Part shown: positions 21,490-31,999 of the stretch, piece after piece
Position numbering within the stretch: the first letter of the stretch is position 1
Layout of the letters: each line of letters opens with the position of its first letter
Assembly (NCBI GenBank): GCA_035578175.1
Contig: JAQMRL010000002.1
Location: 96,636,748 to 96,700,747 of the forward strand
Length of the DNA: 64,000 bases
Source: Catonia carolina
Lineage: Eukaryota > Arthropoda > Insecta > Hemiptera > Achilidae
Reading direction: 5' to 3'
Made by a program: the position numbers and the translations under genes
The notes under the pieces: model-generated
What the model was told of the DNA's origin: nothing
The model's database searches: none
What the model saw: the letters and a program-made list of their open reading frames with translations, nothing else

Positions 21490-22060
21490 CTACTTGTAGC
21501 AAATTCCGATAAATACCTTGGTATTCATATTGACAAACACCTGAACTGGAAAACAGATATACAGAACAAAGGGAAACAATGAAAAATAAAATTTACAAAA
21601 AACATTATTGGATTTTAGAAAATGATCCACAAAAGGTTAAAGATTGAACAGCATATCGTTAGTATTCTAAACTATTTAAAAACAGTTTTTAGACTTATAA
21701 GATCCAATTGCAAGGGTCGAAAAGCCATCCAACACAGAAATCTTGCAAGGTTTCAATCCTGAACTACTCAAAACACTCACACCTTGGTACATTACACATT
21801 ACAAACAACATACTACAAAGAGATTTAAACATTCTGACAGTTTGATTAAACAAGAAATACACACTTCAGTACAAAAAAGCAAATAAGAATTGAATCACAC
21901 ACAAATCATCTTGCCAACTCACTTTTATATAATTCAAACGACACTATCCGACTGGAAAATATTCATCAGACTTATTTTAAAACGACAATACAAGACATTG
22001 AACAAATTTGCGAAGTTCTTCCAATGGGAGGTTTTCTTCGGTCATGTCATGTGAAAACCT
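21490..22060 (+). pseudogene. Second Jockey-type pol relic
   Basis: The translation starts KYLGIHIDKHLNWKTDIQNK and can be followed in pieces through KRLKIEQHIVSILNYLKTVF and HRNLARFQS, the order expected of a Jockey RT C-terminal region. It has many stops and frameshifts. It begins right after the tail of the previous Jockey copy, and differs from it, so it is a separate insertion. Confidence 0.55.
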
Positions 22061-22069
22061 TATTACCAG

Positions 22070-22899
22070 CATATTATTCTACATAAGTAGATTGTAGATT
22101 TTACTATATTGTAAAAAAATTATGATTAGTATGCAGTGCCAATTTCACAGAGAAATCTGATTTTAGCATTAGTAATTCAGCTCGTAAACTTCAAATCACA
22201 AGGGACAAAATTTCAATCGAATATTTTAAGAGAGGAATAGCTGAAGCCAATTAATATTTTAGCAAACCGCAAGAATTTAATCGATTATAAACTCTACAAA
22301 TTGTAAGTAGGTTTAAGTTACTTTGAAATAGTTATCAGATAATATGAAATCAACCTTAATATGTATAATTTAACCGAAAAGAAATAAATTTTATTAGGGC
22401 AGCAAAAATTTTGTTAAGCCTGTTTAAAATTCATCGTGTAAAAGATAGAATTGTATTATTACAAACTAATTAGGCTACTTTAACGATGTTAATAGGCAGG
22501 CTAAACTTTTAATTCTAAAGAACTGTGTTTGATTTCACACTACAGGCTCATTCTAAACCAGCCTGGTCTCTAATGAAATTAACGGTCACGGTGGGTGTCC
22601 AACTTCGAAAAAATAATGTTTTCTTGAAAAAAATTTTTTACACTATTTATACAGATTAAATTAAGCTGAGTAAAATGAAATATTTTACTGATAAAATTTG
22701 TTTTACTTCAATAAATAAACGAACCCTTTTTAACTTTTATATCCCAATTGATAAAGAGATATGATACAACATTCATTTTTAAAAATTATAACGTTTGACC
22801 TACACAGCCGATTTTGAAGAATGGTTTTTAAATTACTCGAAATTTAGTTCTTTTAGACTCTTTATGGGCAAAGTAATGTACTGTTACTATTTTTTTTTA
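22070..22899. other. No gene seen; ends in a T-rich run
   Basis: The T-rich stretch at about 22889-22904 is probably the remains of the A-rich tail of the RTE relic that copia split (see 27293-28075). Otherwise nothing is recognisable. Confidence 0.4.
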
Positions 22900-22904
22900 T
22901 TTTT

Positions 22905-23024
22905 TAATAAAACGCATGGATAGTAGTTGAAAACAGACTGACTTTTATTTGCAAAATGACAGGTAGGTACGCATTATATACACTAGATGGCGCTAGCTAT
23001 TATTTAGTTACAACAATAACAATA
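22905..23024 (-). repeat. copia 3' LTR
   Basis: Identical to 27173-27292 except at 22971. It contains an AATAAA-type signal on the minus strand (GCAAATAAAAGTC) and the motif AGATGGCGCT on the plus strand. Confidence 0.9.
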
Positions 23025-23033
23025 CCACCACTT
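23025..23033 (-). other. Polypurine tract of the copia element
   Basis: In element orientation AAGTGGTGG directly abuts the 3' LTR. It would prime plus-strand DNA synthesis. Its position supports the LTR boundary at 23024. Confidence 0.65.
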
Positions 23034-23082
23034 AACTAAATAATACTAAAATACCTATATAAAGAAACAAACACTTTATAGA

Positions 23083-26000
23083 CTATTTATCTAGTTTTAC
23101 AACACCCATCTTTTTAACAAAATAATAATGTTTAATTTTGGACAAACTTTTGGTCAATAAGTCAGCAGGCATTTCAGAACTTCTCAAATATTCTAATTTA
23201 ACATATGTTTTGCCTACTGCTTCCCTTATAAAATGAAATTTTACATCAATGTGTTTAGTACGACGGTGATATACAGAATTTTCAGTAAGTTTTTGAGCAC
23301 TTTGACTGTCAGTATAAATTGTTACAGGCACATTATTTTGTCTATTTGTTAGCTCGTGTAATAAATTTCTGAGATGAATAGCCTCCTTGGTAGCTTCACA
23401 GGCAGCCATATACTCAGCCTCGGTGCTTGATAAAGCCACCGTCTGTTGCTTCCTACTTTCATGTGACACTATACAATCTGAATATATAAAACAATATCCT
23501 GTGTAGGATTTACGATCTAAATTATCAGATGCCCAATCAGCATCAGCATAACCCATCAAATCTGAATTATTTTTAACATATTTTAGCCCAAATGACTTTG
23601 TACTATACAAATATTTCAATACTCTCTTAGCATGTTTATAATGAGTCTCTGTATTACAATTATTGAATTGACTGAGATAACTTATACAATATGAAATGTC
23701 TGGTCTAGTCAAAATTGACAGATACATTAAACTCCCTATTAATTGTTGATAAGGAAATTTAGAATTCGAATTTTCTCCCTTCTGTAATTTAAGATTAACT
23801 TCCATAGAGGTTTCTACATTTTTACATTTCTCCAGACCAAATTTAGATACTAATTTATCAATAAAGCTCTCTTGACTTATAAAAATACAATCCTTCTGTA
23901 TCTTAATATCCATACCTAGACACTGTCTTAATTGACCTAGGTCTTTTAATTTAAATCTCTTACTTAACTCACTTTTTAAGTATTCTACTTCTTTATTACA
24001 ATTAGAAAACAAGAAAAAGTCGTCAACAAACAATGCAACAAAAGTTTTACAATTTTCAGTTGTTTTTGTATACAAACAATGCTCATACAAGGACTTTTTA
24101 TAGCCTAACTGTTGTAAACAAACATCAACTTCCTTATTCCAAGCTCTAGCCGACTGCTTCAACCCATATATGGCCCTTTTCAATTTTAAAATTTTATTTT
24201 GATTAGAATCACATTTAAAATTCTGTGGTAACTCCATATAAACTGTTTCATCTAAGCGGCCATTCAAGAAAGCTGTAGTTACATCTAAATGTGTGATGTT
24301 AAGATCTAGTTTTACACTTAAGGCAAATAACAGTTTTAATGTGGAATACTTTAGCACTGGTGAGAAGGTCTCTTTGTAGTCTATGCCTTCCCTCTGTGTA
24401 TAACCTTTCGCCACTAATCTTGCTCTGTAACGCACTGTATTGTCAATGTTTAACTTCTTTTTATACACCCACCGACACTGCACTACCTTAGCATCACTTG
24501 GTTTGTTCACAATCTCCCAAGCTTCATTTTCATGAAAGGATTTAAGCTCTTCTTCCATCGCGTTGCACCACTGCTCTCGTTCAGGTCCATTCATTACCTC
24601 CTCATATGTAAGACTGTCTTCATCCAAATCTTCATTATTTTTACACATGTTACTATATCCATACCGATCTGGAACTCTTCTTTGTCTCTTTTCTGTGCCA
24701 GCAACCTCTGTCTCAACAAGTGTCTCATTTTCAGTTGCATCTTGCATAGACCTACTGTCACTGAACTCCTCTGAACTTGATGTACTTGCAGTCTCGTCCG
24801 GGAAATATGTTTCATCATTTATTGTGTTTGAGCTATCTCTTTCAGAAGTCAAGGTTGTGTCGAAGGGGTCCACGGTTTGACTTTCTACACTTTCTTCCTG
24901 CTGAACAACTGGCACAGTATCTTCCACCACTGCTTGTATCATATCTGAGTTTTTCATTTTCTCCATAACAATAACATCTCTGCTGGTGGTAATACTCTTT
25001 GTTTTCGGATTGTACAGCCTATAGCCTTTAGTGTTGTCTGCATAACCAATCATGATGTACTCTTCTGCCTTTTTATCCCATTTAGTCCTCTTTATTTTTG
25101 GAATATGGACCATTGCTGGACTACCGAATATTCGAACATGGCTGAGGTCTGGCTTCTTCCCGCTCCACAGCTCATACGGTGTCTTTTGTAATCCCGAAGC
25201 TAGCGTTCTATTTCTCAAATAGACAGCAGTATTTATTGCCTCTGCCCAAAATCTTTTCTCTAGATTGGCTTCGAACAATAGACATCGAGCTCTCTCCACA
25301 ACTGTCCTGTTTAGACGTTCGCATAAACCATTTTGTTCTGGCGTGTACGGGTTTGTAGTTTGATGCACAATTCCATTCTTCTTTATATAATCTTCAAATT
25401 CTGCAGAACAAAATTCTCCGCCATTATCTGTTCTTAAAGTCTTCAATTTCTTTCCTGTTTGAGTCTCAACAAGAACTTTAAACTCCTTGAAATACTTCAA
25501 AGCTTGATTTTTGGCCTTGAGGAAGTAGACAAATGCCATTCTGCTACAATCATCAACAAAAAGCAAAAAATATCTTGCTTGTCCCAATGAGACCTGTTCC
25601 ATCGGTCCGCATAGATCCGCATGAACAATTTCAAGCACATTTTCACACCTTTTACCTTTGTGAGAAAAAGGTAATCTAGCCTGCTTACCCTCACAACATG
25701 TGATGCAGTTAGATTTATCAATTTCTGCTTTATCAATGTATGATATCCCCTCTACAGCGCCATTTCTCATAGTATTCAGGTCCTTGCTATTAATGTGTCC
25801 TAGCCTCCGGTGCCATATCTCACTTGTCAAAGTTGTAGCTGAGCACGCTACCAAACTTTCTGACTTGATATCCAATTTGTACACTCCATTAACCAAATTC
25901 GCCTTTCCAATCAGTACATCCTGTCTATTGCGTATGCAGCAAACTTCTTCTTCGAAATTAACTTTGTTCCCATTTCGAATAAGTTGACTTACCGATAGAA

Positions 26001-27000
26001 AATTGGTTGATAGGTTAGGGACACACAATACATCCTTGACTATAATGTCGAACTCAGAATTATCAACTATGGTTGTAATCATCGTATTTCCTGAGCAAAT
26101 TACTGGTACTGTTTCTTTATTTGTGACTACTATGTCCTTTACTTTGTGGTCGAGTCTAACATTTTGTAAACAACTCTGATCTGTTATCATGTGCGAACTT
26201 GCCCCTGAATCTACGTACCAATCTGATTTATGAAAGGCACTATTCATGAATATAGCACTAAAAGCGTTTGTTTCACTTTTATTTTGATTATTTGGACATT
26301 TATTCATGTAATGTCCGAGTTGTTTACATTTGTAACAGCGTATCGTTTTGACAGATTTCGTCGATGACGTCTTTTTTGACTTCGTATCAGTGTTGCCACT
26401 TTTCTTATTCTTCTGCTGCCAACCTTTAGACAAAAAAGCGTTGTTCGTTCCGTTATGGCTGTCGACTTCCGAACTCATGTCTAATAATTTTGATTTGATG
26501 ACGTCCGTACTGATAGTGATTCCTGAGTGTTCAATGGCCATGATCATAGGAGCGAATCTTTCTGTCAGCCCCGCCAATAACAATGACCCAATCCACTCAT
26601 CAGTTATCTGGAAACCGGTACCTTTTAATTTTTGTGCGGTATCTACAATTTGCGTAACGTAGGCTCCCATCGATTCGCAATCTTCCAATCGAATTGAAAT
26701 CAGCTGACGAAGTAGGCTGATGCGACGCGTAAAGCCGGAATCATCGTAAAGAGACTTCAAGCGCTTCCAAACACCTTGAACTGTTTGCTCGTTTTTGATG
26801 TGAACGTAGATGGACGAATCTATTGTCATGATGAGTTTTGCCTTCGCCTTCTTTTCTTCCACAGAACTTCCATCAGTCGATTCTTGCTTATGAATATCCA
26901 CTCCGTCTAACATCAAAAAGTTTTCAGCAGCAAACGCCCACTCGTCGTAGTTTTCTCTACCTTTTAGCTTCGGCACGTTAACAATGTAGCTACCGGCCAT
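23083..27000 (-). CDS. copia gag-pol polyprotein (1305 aa, open)
   Basis: The single frame encodes, in order: a UBN2-type gag; a zinc knuckle CYKCKQLGHYMNKC (about residue 220); an aspartic protease with VDSGASSHM (about 262); an integrase with the HRRLGH...CITCCEGK zinc region, then D in HADLCGP (about 460), D in RTDNGGEF (about 525) and E in EQNGLCERLNR (about 561); a reverse transcriptase with FVDDFFLF (about 990); and an RNase H with YADADWASDN, STEAEYMAA, YTDSQSA and a final HRRTKHIDVKFHF. This order (integrase before RT) defines the copia group. The start is the ATG at 27000, with a leader of about 160 bases to the primer site. All catalytic residues I looked for are present and there is no stop, so the copy may be active. 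Gag and pol are in one frame with no shift signal. Confidence 0.93.
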   Translation of the reverse strand: MAGSYIVNVPKLKGRENYDEWAFAAENFLMLDGVDIHKQESTDGSSVEEKKAKAKLIMTIDSSIYVHIKNEQTVQGVWKRLKSLYDDSGFTRRISLLRQLISIRLEDCESMGAYVTQIVDTAQKLKGTGFQITDEWIGSLLLAGLTERFAPMIMAIEHSGITISTDVIKSKLLDMSSEVDSHNGTNNAFLSKGWQQKNKKSGNTDTKSKKTSSTKSVKTIRCYKCKQLGHYMNKCPNNQNKSETNAFSAIFMNSAFHKSDWYVDSGASSHMITDQSCLQNVRLDHKVKDIVVTNKETVPVICSGNTMITTIVDNSEFDIIVKDVLCVPNLSTNFLSVSQLIRNGNKVNFEEEVCCIRNRQDVLIGKANLVNGVYKLDIKSESLVACSATTLTSEIWHRRLGHINSKDLNTMRNGAVEGISYIDKAEIDKSNCITCCEGKQARLPFSHKGKRCENVLEIVHADLCGPMEQVSLGQARYFLLFVDDCSRMAFVYFLKAKNQALKYFKEFKVLVETQTGKKLKTLRTDNGGEFCSAEFEDYIKKNGIVHQTTNPYTPEQNGLCERLNRTVVERARCLLFEANLEKRFWAEAINTAVYLRNRTLASGLQKTPYELWSGKKPDLSHVRIFGSPAMVHIPKIKRTKWDKKAEEYIMIGYADNTKGYRLYNPKTKSITTSRDVIVMEKMKNSDMIQAVVEDTVPVVQQEESVESQTVDPFDTTLTSERDSSNTINDETYFPDETASTSSSEEFSDSRSMQDATENETLVETEVAGTEKRQRRVPDRYGYSNMCKNNEDLDEDSLTYEEVMNGPEREQWCNAMEEELKSFHENEAWEIVNKPSDAKVVQCRWVYKKKLNIDNTVRYRARLVAKGYTQREGIDYKETFSPVLKYSTLKLLFALSVKLDLNITHLDVTTAFLNGRLDETVYMELPQNFKCDSNQNKILKLKRAIYGLKQSARAWNKEVDVCLQQLGYKKSLYEHCLYTKTTENCKTFVALFVDDFFLFSNCNKEVEYLKSELSKRFKLKDLGQLRQCLGMDIKIQKDCIFISQESFIDKLVSKFGLEKCKNVETSMEVNLKLQKGENSNSKFPYQQLIGSLMYLSILTRPDISYCISYLSQFNNCNTETHYKHAKRVLKYLYSTKSFGLKYVKNNSDLMGYADADWASDNLDRKSYTGYCFIYSDCIVSHESRKQQTVALSSTEAEYMAACEATKEAIHLRNLLHELTNRQNNVPVTIYTDSQSAQKLTENSVYHRRTKHIDVKFHFIREAVGKTYVKLEYLRSSEMPADLLTKSLSKIKHYYFVKKMGVVKLDK

Positions 27001-27157
27001 TTTGCACGCGGTAACTAACAGCCAACAGACACTCGGAAATACAGGAACAATATAGCGATTTCCACCGTTATTTTATATTTCACGTGTAACGGCGCACTGA
27101 TAGTCCACAAAAAGTAAATAATCCGAAATATAACTTGACTATATCGCGAATTATGTG

Positions 27158-27172
27158 GCTGGGCCCATAACC
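27158..27172 (-). other. Primer-binding site (initiator tRNA-Met fragment type)
   Basis: In element orientation GGTTATGGGCCCAGC follows the 5' LTR directly. Drosophila copia uses the same type of site, which pairs with an internal part of initiator tRNA-Met (a half-tRNA primer) rather than the tRNA 3' end. Confidence 0.85.
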
Positions 27173-27292
27173 TAATAAAACGCATGGATAGTAGTTGAAA
27201 ACAGACTGACTTTTATTTGCAAAATGACAGGTAGGTACACATTATATACACTAGATGGCGCTAGCTATTATTTAGTTACAACAATAACAATA
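27173..27292 (-). repeat. copia 5' LTR
   Basis: Matches 22905-23024 at 119 of 120 positions. It would hold the element promoter. Confidence 0.9.
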
Positions 27293-28075
27293 TTTTTCTT
27301 CTTAACATACCCTCTCCGACCGGAGGTTGTCTATCATGATGGCTATTCCAACTTTGGACACCGCAGTTCTGAACAGAACCGTTGAGGTACAACAAAACCA
27401 GTCGCGAAGGTTCTTTAACCAAGAAATTCTTCTTCCCACATCTCTCTTCTCCTGAATCTTGCCTTGTATTATCAAGCAAAGCTTTTCTTATATTGGTTCA
27501 CTCTTAATATGACCCAGATATTCCATTTTCCTTGTTTGGATGGTAAAAAAATGCTGCTTTTCTGTTCCTATTCTCCGCAAGACTGTCTCGTTGGGTACTT
27601 TATCCATCTAGGGTATTTTTAGCATGCGCCTGTACAAACTAAAGCTCAAATGCATTTATTCTCCTGATATTCGTCTTCTTTAACGCCCAAGCTTCCGCGC
27701 CATATAACACTGTTGAGAAGATGTAACATCAAACCATCCTCAATCTCAGGTCAGCGTAAGGGTTTATCTACTAAAAGCTTTTTCATTTTAACAAATACAG
27801 AACGAGCCATCTCTACCCTTCTGTTTATTTCGGCTAATATATCATTATCTTCATGCACTACTGTACCTAATATTGATAGTTGTCAACTCTCTCAATTGCC
27901 GTATTGTTGAGCAGCAATTGTCTTTTTGATGTTTGTTCTCAGACTGTCCTCACTATACGTATTGAGTTGCTTCAGCATCAATTGTAAGTCTCTTTTAGTT
28001 GTTTCCATTATTACAGTATCGTCTGCCTACCTTAAGTTATTTATCGTTTTCCCATTGACTATTACTCCAATTTTT
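27293..28075 (-). pseudogene. RTE-type LINE pol relic, 3' end, split by copia
   Basis: On the minus strand the pieces read in the same order as the C-terminal third of the LINE at 3-2762: NGKTINNLR and ADDTVIMETTKRDLQLMLKQ, then VHEDNDILAEINRRVEMARS with VFVKMKKLL, and finally an RRRISWLKNLRDWF-like stretch with frameshifts and an ATTS...AMMI-like end. Several stops and frameshifts break it. Its 3' tail (GTATGTTAAGAAGAAAAA) is where copia inserted; the rest of the A-rich tail is at 22889-22900. It predates copia. Confidence 0.72.
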
Positions 28076-28079
28076 TCAA

Positions 28080-28612
28080 TTAATTTAAATCAAAAAATAA
28101 TATTTTTGAAAATTTCAATGAACTAACACAGTCAGTACACAGTCGAGGGAATTTCTTTTATCAAATAAATAGCTATTATTATTTATTTGTAGATCGAAAA
28201 TTTCTATTGTTAAAGAAGTTTAAAAAAATTGAATGTAAAGGGGTTATGCGTACTGTAATTTTTACATGGTGTTCTAAAATGAAATTTTCCCCTTGATTTG
28301 ACACCAATTTCAAATACATTGACTTAAGTATACCTAAAATAACATTTCTAAAACCAGTGGCTGCTTTTGACCATATACTGGATTTTTGCAGATGTGAGCA
28401 AAATTTTGAAGTATTTTTTCACAAATACAGATCATGTTAGAATCTAATACAAAGATTAACTGACCGGCACAAAAATTTATATCGCTAATTTGTAACCAAA
28501 AAAGAATTTGTTTTAAGGTAGGCTCACCCCATAAAAGAAAAATACAATTATTTTGAGCTCTTTCTACAGCCAGGTTAGCGATTACCTTGGGTTAAAGAAA
28601 GTGGGTTTAAAC
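28080..28612. other. No gene seen
   Basis: AT-rich. The end grades into the tRNA-like repeat at 28618. Confidence 0.35.
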
Positions 28613-28617
28613 ATGTA

Positions 28618-28712
28618 ATAATGTTTCAGGCCCTGCCGGGAATAAAACCCGGGTTCTTTAGCTTAGCATCGCAGAATTCTAAACACTCGGCCTCGGAAGC
28701 CGTTTATCTTAA
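28618..28712 (-). repeat. tRNA-derived SINE head or tRNA relic
   Basis: On the minus strand GGCCGAGTGTTTAGA resembles an internal promoter box A, and CCCGGGTTTTATTCCCGG forms a perfect T-arm-like stem with a box B-like core. Spacing is tRNA-like. The anticodon arm is not clean, so it is more likely SINE-derived than a working tRNA gene. Confidence 0.5.
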
Positions 28713-29194
28713 TTTTATTAATAACTTATAGAAAAATTTTGTATGTATAATAAACACATTGAAAATTAACGTGATCAGCAACTACAATTGATTTTTGAAT
28801 TGGAGTTACGCCAGTGGGCGCAATATTCATCAAAATTAATTTTCTAGCGTTTCAAAAGTTTACTTATATTAAATAATTTAACTCGTTGTAAATAGTATTC
28901 ATATAAGTTAAAAACAATCTCAAAGAAAAAATAAAAGTAATAAACTGGTGATACCTGAGAGTTTCAATAAAGATTAAAGTAATTCAGTCTTGTTTTTGAA
29001 TGTATGTTTTGTTGTTAAAAAAATAGTCTTGTTTGAAGTTTTGGGTTTCTTAAAAAAAAAATTTACTGACATTTCATTAAAAAGTTGTATCAATTTTTAT
29101 TTGTTTTAGAATCTGTGTTACAGTGAATGTCTTGCTCCAGGGCACAGAGTTAAACCATTACGTTTTACTTTTCCTGTATTTCTTCCGGAGATAA
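28713..29194. other. No gene seen
   Basis: AT-rich, nothing recognisable. Confidence 0.35.
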
Positions 29195-30025
29195 ACTAAC
29201 GATTTATTAAATTACCTTTTTGTTTTGCTTTAGTGTTTCAATAGCACATTATTAAATTTTGGTTTTACAATAAATATTAAATGGAATTTGATGTACCTAC
29301 TCGTATTATTATTATTATTGGATTTTTCTGGCTGCAGTAATTTTTGGTTCATCATTTTGTAAATGTTGTGAAGTTTTCCTAAAAGAGCAGTTAATAAACG
29401 TAAATTACTACCTTTTAATTTGCGGCACCTGTGTCAAACAGTATAAACAAATTATTCTGTAATCGTGAATCAAACTCTGGTATAATCGTTCTGTAGTTGA
29501 ATCTATTAATTGAATTGATCGCTGTATTCATTTGAATTTATCGACCAAATTTAAGGTAACATATTTTGTGTTGACGTTTCTTGATTAGATCCTTATTACT
29601 AATGATTTATTAAATTTCTCTTTTGTTTTGCTCTATTGTTTCAATAGCACATTATTTAAGTCTGGTTTTTACGGTAAATATTAAATGGAAATAATTGATC
29701 AGTTTGATGTAACTACTCGTATTATCATTATTTTTATTATAATAATAATCATTATTATTGATTTTTTTTTCTGTCTGCAGTAATTTTTGGTTCACCATTT
29801 TGTAAATGTTATGTAGTTTTTCTTAAAAAAGCAGTTAATAAACGTATATTACTACTTTTTAATTTGTGACACCTGTGTCAAACAGTACAAACCAATTATT
29901 TTGTAATCGTGAATCAAACTGTGGTGTATTCGTTTTGTACTTGAATTGATCGCTGTATTCATTTGAATTTATCGACCACATTTAAGGTAACAGATTTCGT
30001 GATAAGCTTTCTTGATTTTAGATCT
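29195..30025. repeat. Tandem duplication, two diverged units of about 400-430 bp
   Basis: Unit 1 (about 29195-29595) and unit 2 (about 29600-30025) share an ordered series of blocks: TTCAATAGCACATTATT, AATATTAAATGGAA, CTGCAGTAATTTTTGGTTCA, ACACCTGTGTCAAACAGTA-like, and ATTTGAATTTATCGACCA followed by ATTTAAGGTAACA. Unit 2 carries small insertions (AATTGATCAG, extra ATT repeats). There is no long open frame in either. It could be a satellite dimer or a duplicated element part. Confidence 0.8.
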
Positions 30026-30051
30026 TTATAATAAAAAGGATCTAAAATCAA
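30012..30051. repeat. Perfect 13-bp inverted repeat
   Basis: TTGATTTTAGATC (30012-30024) and GATCTAAAATCAA (30039-30051) are separated by 14 AT-rich bases, at the end of the second tandem unit. Confidence 0.7.
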
Positions 30052-30054
30052 AGT

Positions 30055-31060
30055 AACGGATACGTTATCAACTCTGTAATCCCACCAGCTCCGTTGGCTG
30101 TTCGATCTGATCGCTAAATCCTTTGATTATTGAGTATAAATTGCTTATTGCGTTATTTTAAAACAAAAGTTCATAACAAAATATAGGTTTAATTTAACAC
30201 GGCATGTATGTTGTGGGAGCTGTCTATACTGATTGCAAGTACAATTATATGAAAATTTTACTGCATTGTTACAACGACAAAAGAAAAAGACTGAAGAAAT
30301 GTGCTTTCCAAATCATGGTATTTCTGGTAAAAGTCATTGGTTTAGTATTTTTACGTGTCAGTTATTTTGTTTGCGTGCTTATTTACCAATACAATTTCAT
30401 AAATATAAATATAATGACATATTATGTCATAGCCTACAGGTAATTTCTTTTGATTGATTCATTTTTGATTGAAAACAATACGAAAATTAATATTGAATAT
30501 GAGTAGTATGGTTTTTTTGATTAATGTAGTTGAAGGCAAGTGAATGATATAGGTAAACTACAAAAGAAGTTAGGTCAATGAGCAGACTGTACAGTTAAGC
30601 TGATATTAGTAGTAGCATTTACACCTGCGGAATGGTGGGGGTAAGTTAATAAGCCATATGAAATAACACCATTTGTAATAAATATTTAACGGTGCTTTTT
30701 TGAAAGACTAATCTGCGTTAGAAAATAATATACTCTTAATCCGACAAAATATTATTGACAAAGACATTAAAAATATGGTAATAATTGAACGGGTAGAATG
30801 TTGTAAACACTGTTATAAAAGCAAACTGAAAATAAGTAAGTTAGTTGTCTGTGTGAATACGTGCAGCGGATTAATGTCACAATTTCGTTAAAGAAAGTTT
30901 ATTGCGCTGGAACAAGAAAAAATACTTAGAAAAATATGGGGTGAAGTAATGCGGGTATCGGACCCGGGATGGAATAAAATACGGTGATTGGCAGGATAAG
31001 AGGAGGAGTCTTTTCAGATGCGGGATGCGGTGCAATCTGCAGTACCATGGCTTCAAGCTC
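30055..31060. other. No gene seen
   Basis: Short frames at 30204-30457 have no recognisable domain. The segment 30960-31060 just left of the mariner relic is less AT-rich and might be part of an older transposon, but this cannot be shown. Confidence 0.35.
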
Positions 31061-31130
31061 GTATACGAGGTGTGGCTATGAAATAACGAGACTGACGTAA
31101 AAAAAAATTTAATTTAAATTTGATATATAA

Positions 31131-31800
31131 TCACTTATTGTAAACTTCAATATACACTCCTCTATCCCTACAACGCTCCATGCGAATTTTCCGTGGTTGA
31201 AAACAGTGCTGGAAGTCATCTTCTGTCAGCTCCTTCAGGACACGTGCCGCTTTCTCTTGTACAGCTTTCACAGACTCAAATCTTGTCCCTTTTAATGCAT
31301 ATTTCACCTTAGGGACCGGGTAGAAGTCACATGGTGCAAGATTTGGTGAATACGGTGGATGTTCTAACACTGAGATGCTGTACTTGGTTAGGAACCTCTT
31401 GAAAGATAACGCGGAATGAGCTGGCGCATTGTTTGGTGGAAAACCCATGGTTTGTCCTTCCACATTTCGGGGCGTTTTTTCCTTACTCTTTGATGTAGTT
31501 TAGAAAGTACCTCAAGGTATTAATATTGATTAATTTTTTGACTTTCAGGAACCCAGTGAAGGTACACAATCCCATGGTTATAAAAAAAAACAATCATCAT
31601 TGATTTAAATTTTGACTCGCTCATTCGAGCTTCTTTGGCTCTCAGTGAAGTTCGGCTCTTCTAGTGCATGGATTGGTGCTTCGTTTCCGGATCATAAGTA
31701 TAAAACTACGTTTCATAACATATTATTATCGTTTCCAAAAAGTTTGGGTCATTTTCAATCGCGTAGAAAGTGTCAGTACAAACATTTTTGCGAGCTTCAT
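31131..31800 (-). pseudogene. mariner transposase, middle and C-terminus (broken)
   Basis: Reading the minus strand from about 31800, recognisable blocks appear in order: TDTFYAIENDPNFLETII, YDPETKHQSMH, KEARMSESKFKSMM, NHGIVYLHWVPES, YLEVLSKLHQRVRKKRPEMW, NNAPAHSALSFKRFL, HPPYSPNLAPCDFYPVPK and a final RCRDRGVYIEVYNK. This matches mariner (DD34D) transposase from before its first catalytic aspartate to the end. The second aspartate, normally in HDNAPAH, is an asparagine here. Stops and frameshifts occur upstream of 31463. The N-terminal DNA-binding part is missing. Confidence 0.75.
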
Positions 31801-31813
31801 TTCAAACATTTTT

Positions 31814-31935
31814 GAGCGGCACGTGTCCTAAAGGAGCCGACAGAAGATAACTTCCAGCACTATTTCCAACAATGGAAAATTCGCATGGTGCGTTGTAGGG
31901 ATAGAGAAGGGGTATATGAAGGTGACAATACCTGA
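31814..31935 (+). pseudogene. mariner transposase C-terminal end, inverted second copy
   Basis: The plus strand reads AARVLKEPTEDNFQHYFQQW then KIRMVRCRDREGVYEGDNT and a stop, closely similar to the end of the minus-strand copy but not identical. It starts abruptly at about 31814, at the second of two 12-bp direct repeats, and is followed by its own 3' UTR and terminal repeat. It cannot be functional. Confidence 0.72.
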
Positions 31936-31999
31936 TTATGTATAAAATAATAAAAATTTTTACAACGTCAGTCTCGTTATTTAATAGCCCTACCTCGTA

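Larger units (their letters stand above)
22900..27297 (-). mobile_element. Ty1/copia LTR retrotransposon, structurally complete
   Basis: The element has two 120-bp LTRs (22905-23024 and 27173-27292), a primer-binding site at 27158-27172, a purine tract at 23025-23033 and one long gag-pol frame. A 5-bp target duplication TTTTT flanks it (22900-22904, 27293-27297), although it lies in T-rich sequence and is therefore weak. In element orientation the LTR reads TATTGTTATTG...TTTTATTA rather than the canonical TG...CA. The LTRs differ at one position (22971 G, 27239 A), which points to a recent insertion. The LTRs are short for copia elements. Confidence 0.9.
31066..31997. mobile_element. Rearranged mariner relic with two 3' ends
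   Basis: The ends are inverted repeats starting CGAGGTGTGGC (left) and CGAGGTAGGGC (right, minus strand). Both continue AAATAACGAGACTGACGT inward, and a TA lies outside each (31064-31065, 31998-31999). The left arm carries the transposase C-terminus on the minus strand; the right arm carries the same C-terminus on the plus strand. A normal mariner has one 5' and one 3' end, so here the 5' end has been replaced by an inverted second 3' end of about 185 bp. A 12-bp direct repeat (CAAACATTTTTG at 31779-31790 and 31803-31814) lies at the junction. Confidence 0.75.

Noticed and set aside
24532..26662. Several open frames on the plus strand over the copia region
   Set aside because: They are antisense shadows of the copia gag-pol frame.
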